Assembly: GCA_013697645.1 (NCBI GenBank)
Contig: JACCWL010000098.1
Coordinates: 1-34,476 of the forward strand
DNA: 34,476 nucleotides
Source: Tatlockia sp.
Lineage (GTDB): Bacteria > Pseudomonadota > Gammaproteobacteria > Legionellales > Legionellaceae
Reading direction: 5' to 3'
In this document: positions 33,551-34,476 of the stretch, piece after piece
How the letters are laid out: every line of letters begins with the position of its first letter
Position numbering within the stretch: position 1 is the stretch's first letter
Program-made: the position numbers and the translations under genes
Notes under the pieces: model-generated
What the model was told of the DNA's origin: nothing
The model's input: only the letters and a program-made list of their open reading frames with translations
The model's database searches: none

Positions 33551-34476
33551 ATGTCCTTTTATGACGAGATATTGACTTTTCCTACTGCAAAAAATGCTTC
33601 CAGTTATCTAAAATTAACTTCTCATGAATATTATAAAGATTATATAGATAAAATTAATGATACTACTTTTTATCTATCGCTAGAATTTGCATCCATTTTG
33701 TAGAGTTATCTAAAATTAGATGTACATTTCTCATTTGAGTTAATATCTGACTTTTTGAATTTGACGTTTAATCCAAACGAATAAAACGTTATTTGCAAAG
33801 TATACGAAAAAAATTATGCACCTTGGCTACGAAATATTGCGCCCCTCGTACTAGGAGACATCAATGCAATGAATGTGAATACATCATCCGCATTAGTTAT
33901 TGAACATGCGAGCCGCCGAGTAGACTTTTTTTTTCTTAGTTTACTTTTCTTTTATAATAAATCGGCAACCATTCAACTTGAACAGACTGAAGGTAGGGGT
34001 AGACAACTTCAGGGTGTACACGGAAACGCTGAGTATAAGACTCAAGCCTGTCACTCGGCTATTGCTTCTAATTTTATAGCATATTCATCAATGGGAGGTA
34101 ACATCGCAATCCCAGATCACTTTGCCCAAATACTTAATACTACGGTTGAGCTACCAAAAAGTGTAAATCAATTTGATCAAAAACTTGAAGGCAAAATCAC
34201 AGAAACTCTGCAAACTGCCTGGAGAAAAGCCGCCCTTAGAATCTTAAATCAAACGTCTCAGGCAGGTCATAATTTTGAGCCACGAAAGGCCTTAATAAAA
34301 TTTTTACTACAATTAGTTAACTTTTTTACTGATGAAAGTACACAAATAAATTATTGGTCGGATAATTGTTCGTCAGAAAATAGACTTATTTATGCACTTC
34401 AATGCATTGGTACTTTCTATTTCTTATGGAGTTCAAAATTTAATTTAGAGGATTACATCCACTCTCAGATGCGGCT
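33551..34476 (+). pseudogene. Unrecognised gene with two in-frame stops, running off the right edge
   Basis: One reading frame from the ATG at 33551 stays protein-like to the window end but is cut by TAG (33701-33703) and TAA (33782-33784). The pieces read MSFYDEILTFPTAKNASSYL and onward (50 residues), then SYLKLDVHFSFELISDFLNL, then NVICKVYEKNYAPWLRNIAP. From 33785 the frame is open for 230 codons with no stop. Later text includes GVHGNAEYKTQACHSAIASN, ETLQTAWRKAALRILNQTSQ and NRLIYALQCIGTFYFLWSSK. No known family is recognised. The region is more AT-rich than its neighbours. An intact gene could instead start at the ATG at 33869, which has AGGAG 11 bases before it. The continuity of sense across both stops favours decay of one longer gene. 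Confidence 0.6.

Overview
The window looks like a chromosomal segment of a Legionella species or close relative (Legionellales, Gammaproteobacteria). The base composition is AT-rich. It carries a secreted DotI/IcmL-like protein, which is characteristic of Legionella. It also has several large proteins of the no-known-family, coiled-coil or ankyrin type common in that genus, a two-subunit glycine decarboxylase, a tkt-gap-pgk block and Legionella-like housekeeping proteins. The genus call rests on recalled protein resemblance, not on a search.

Left edge (1-1260): a frameshifted tyrosine-recombinase remnant abuts the 3' end of ssrA (tmRNA, minus strand), the classic scar of an island or prophage integrated at tmRNA. 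Next on the minus strand are oligopeptidase A (prlC/opdA) and an unrecognised membrane protein with a duplicated 90-residue module. 5330-9563 (plus) is a central-carbon operon: transketolase, GAPDH, phosphoglycerate kinase. 9659-12722 (minus) is a two-gene NitT/TauT-type ABC importer: an ATPase with an extra C-terminal domain and a double-length permease. No binding protein lies beside it.

12972-14920 holds small genes: a periplasmic DotI/IcmL-like protein, a DUF3592 membrane protein, a secreted His/Gly/Trp-rich protein and a VOC-fold protein. 15106-19754 is the glycine cleavage operon gcvT-gcvH-gcvPA-(YciI-like)-gcvPB, with overlapping stop and start codons around the YciI-like gene and a good sigma-70 promoter in front. 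It converts glycine to CO2, NH3 and a methylene-tetrahydrofolate one-carbon unit.

20214-25286 is accessory in character: a Cro/CI-type HTH protein, an RMND1/DUF155-family protein, a one-helix membrane peptide behind a sigma-S-like -10 box, a large effector-like ankyrin gene split by a frameshift at an A8 run, and a tandem GNAT acetyltransferase. 25536-31231 has a stand-alone beta-ketoacyl-ACP synthase with a repeat-studded leader, a CsbD stress protein behind a second sigma-S-like box, and lpxD overlapping polA. The PolA proofreading residues are altered. 31450-33480 is a secreted M13 zinc endopeptidase. From 33551 to the right edge runs a long reading frame broken by two in-frame stops, apparently a decaying gene cut off by the window.

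Three families of short palindromic repeats lie between genes. Family A has a GTCGGGCC...GGCCCGAC core, in four copies. Family B is a 125-bp MITE-like element with perfect 29-bp inverted repeats, plus one diverged copy. Family C is an 8-bp GC stem with an ACAAG loop, in two copies. Gene-free stretches over 300 bases are 19755-20213 and 27055-27473, both largely filled by these repeats. No tRNA, rRNA or CRISPR array was seen.
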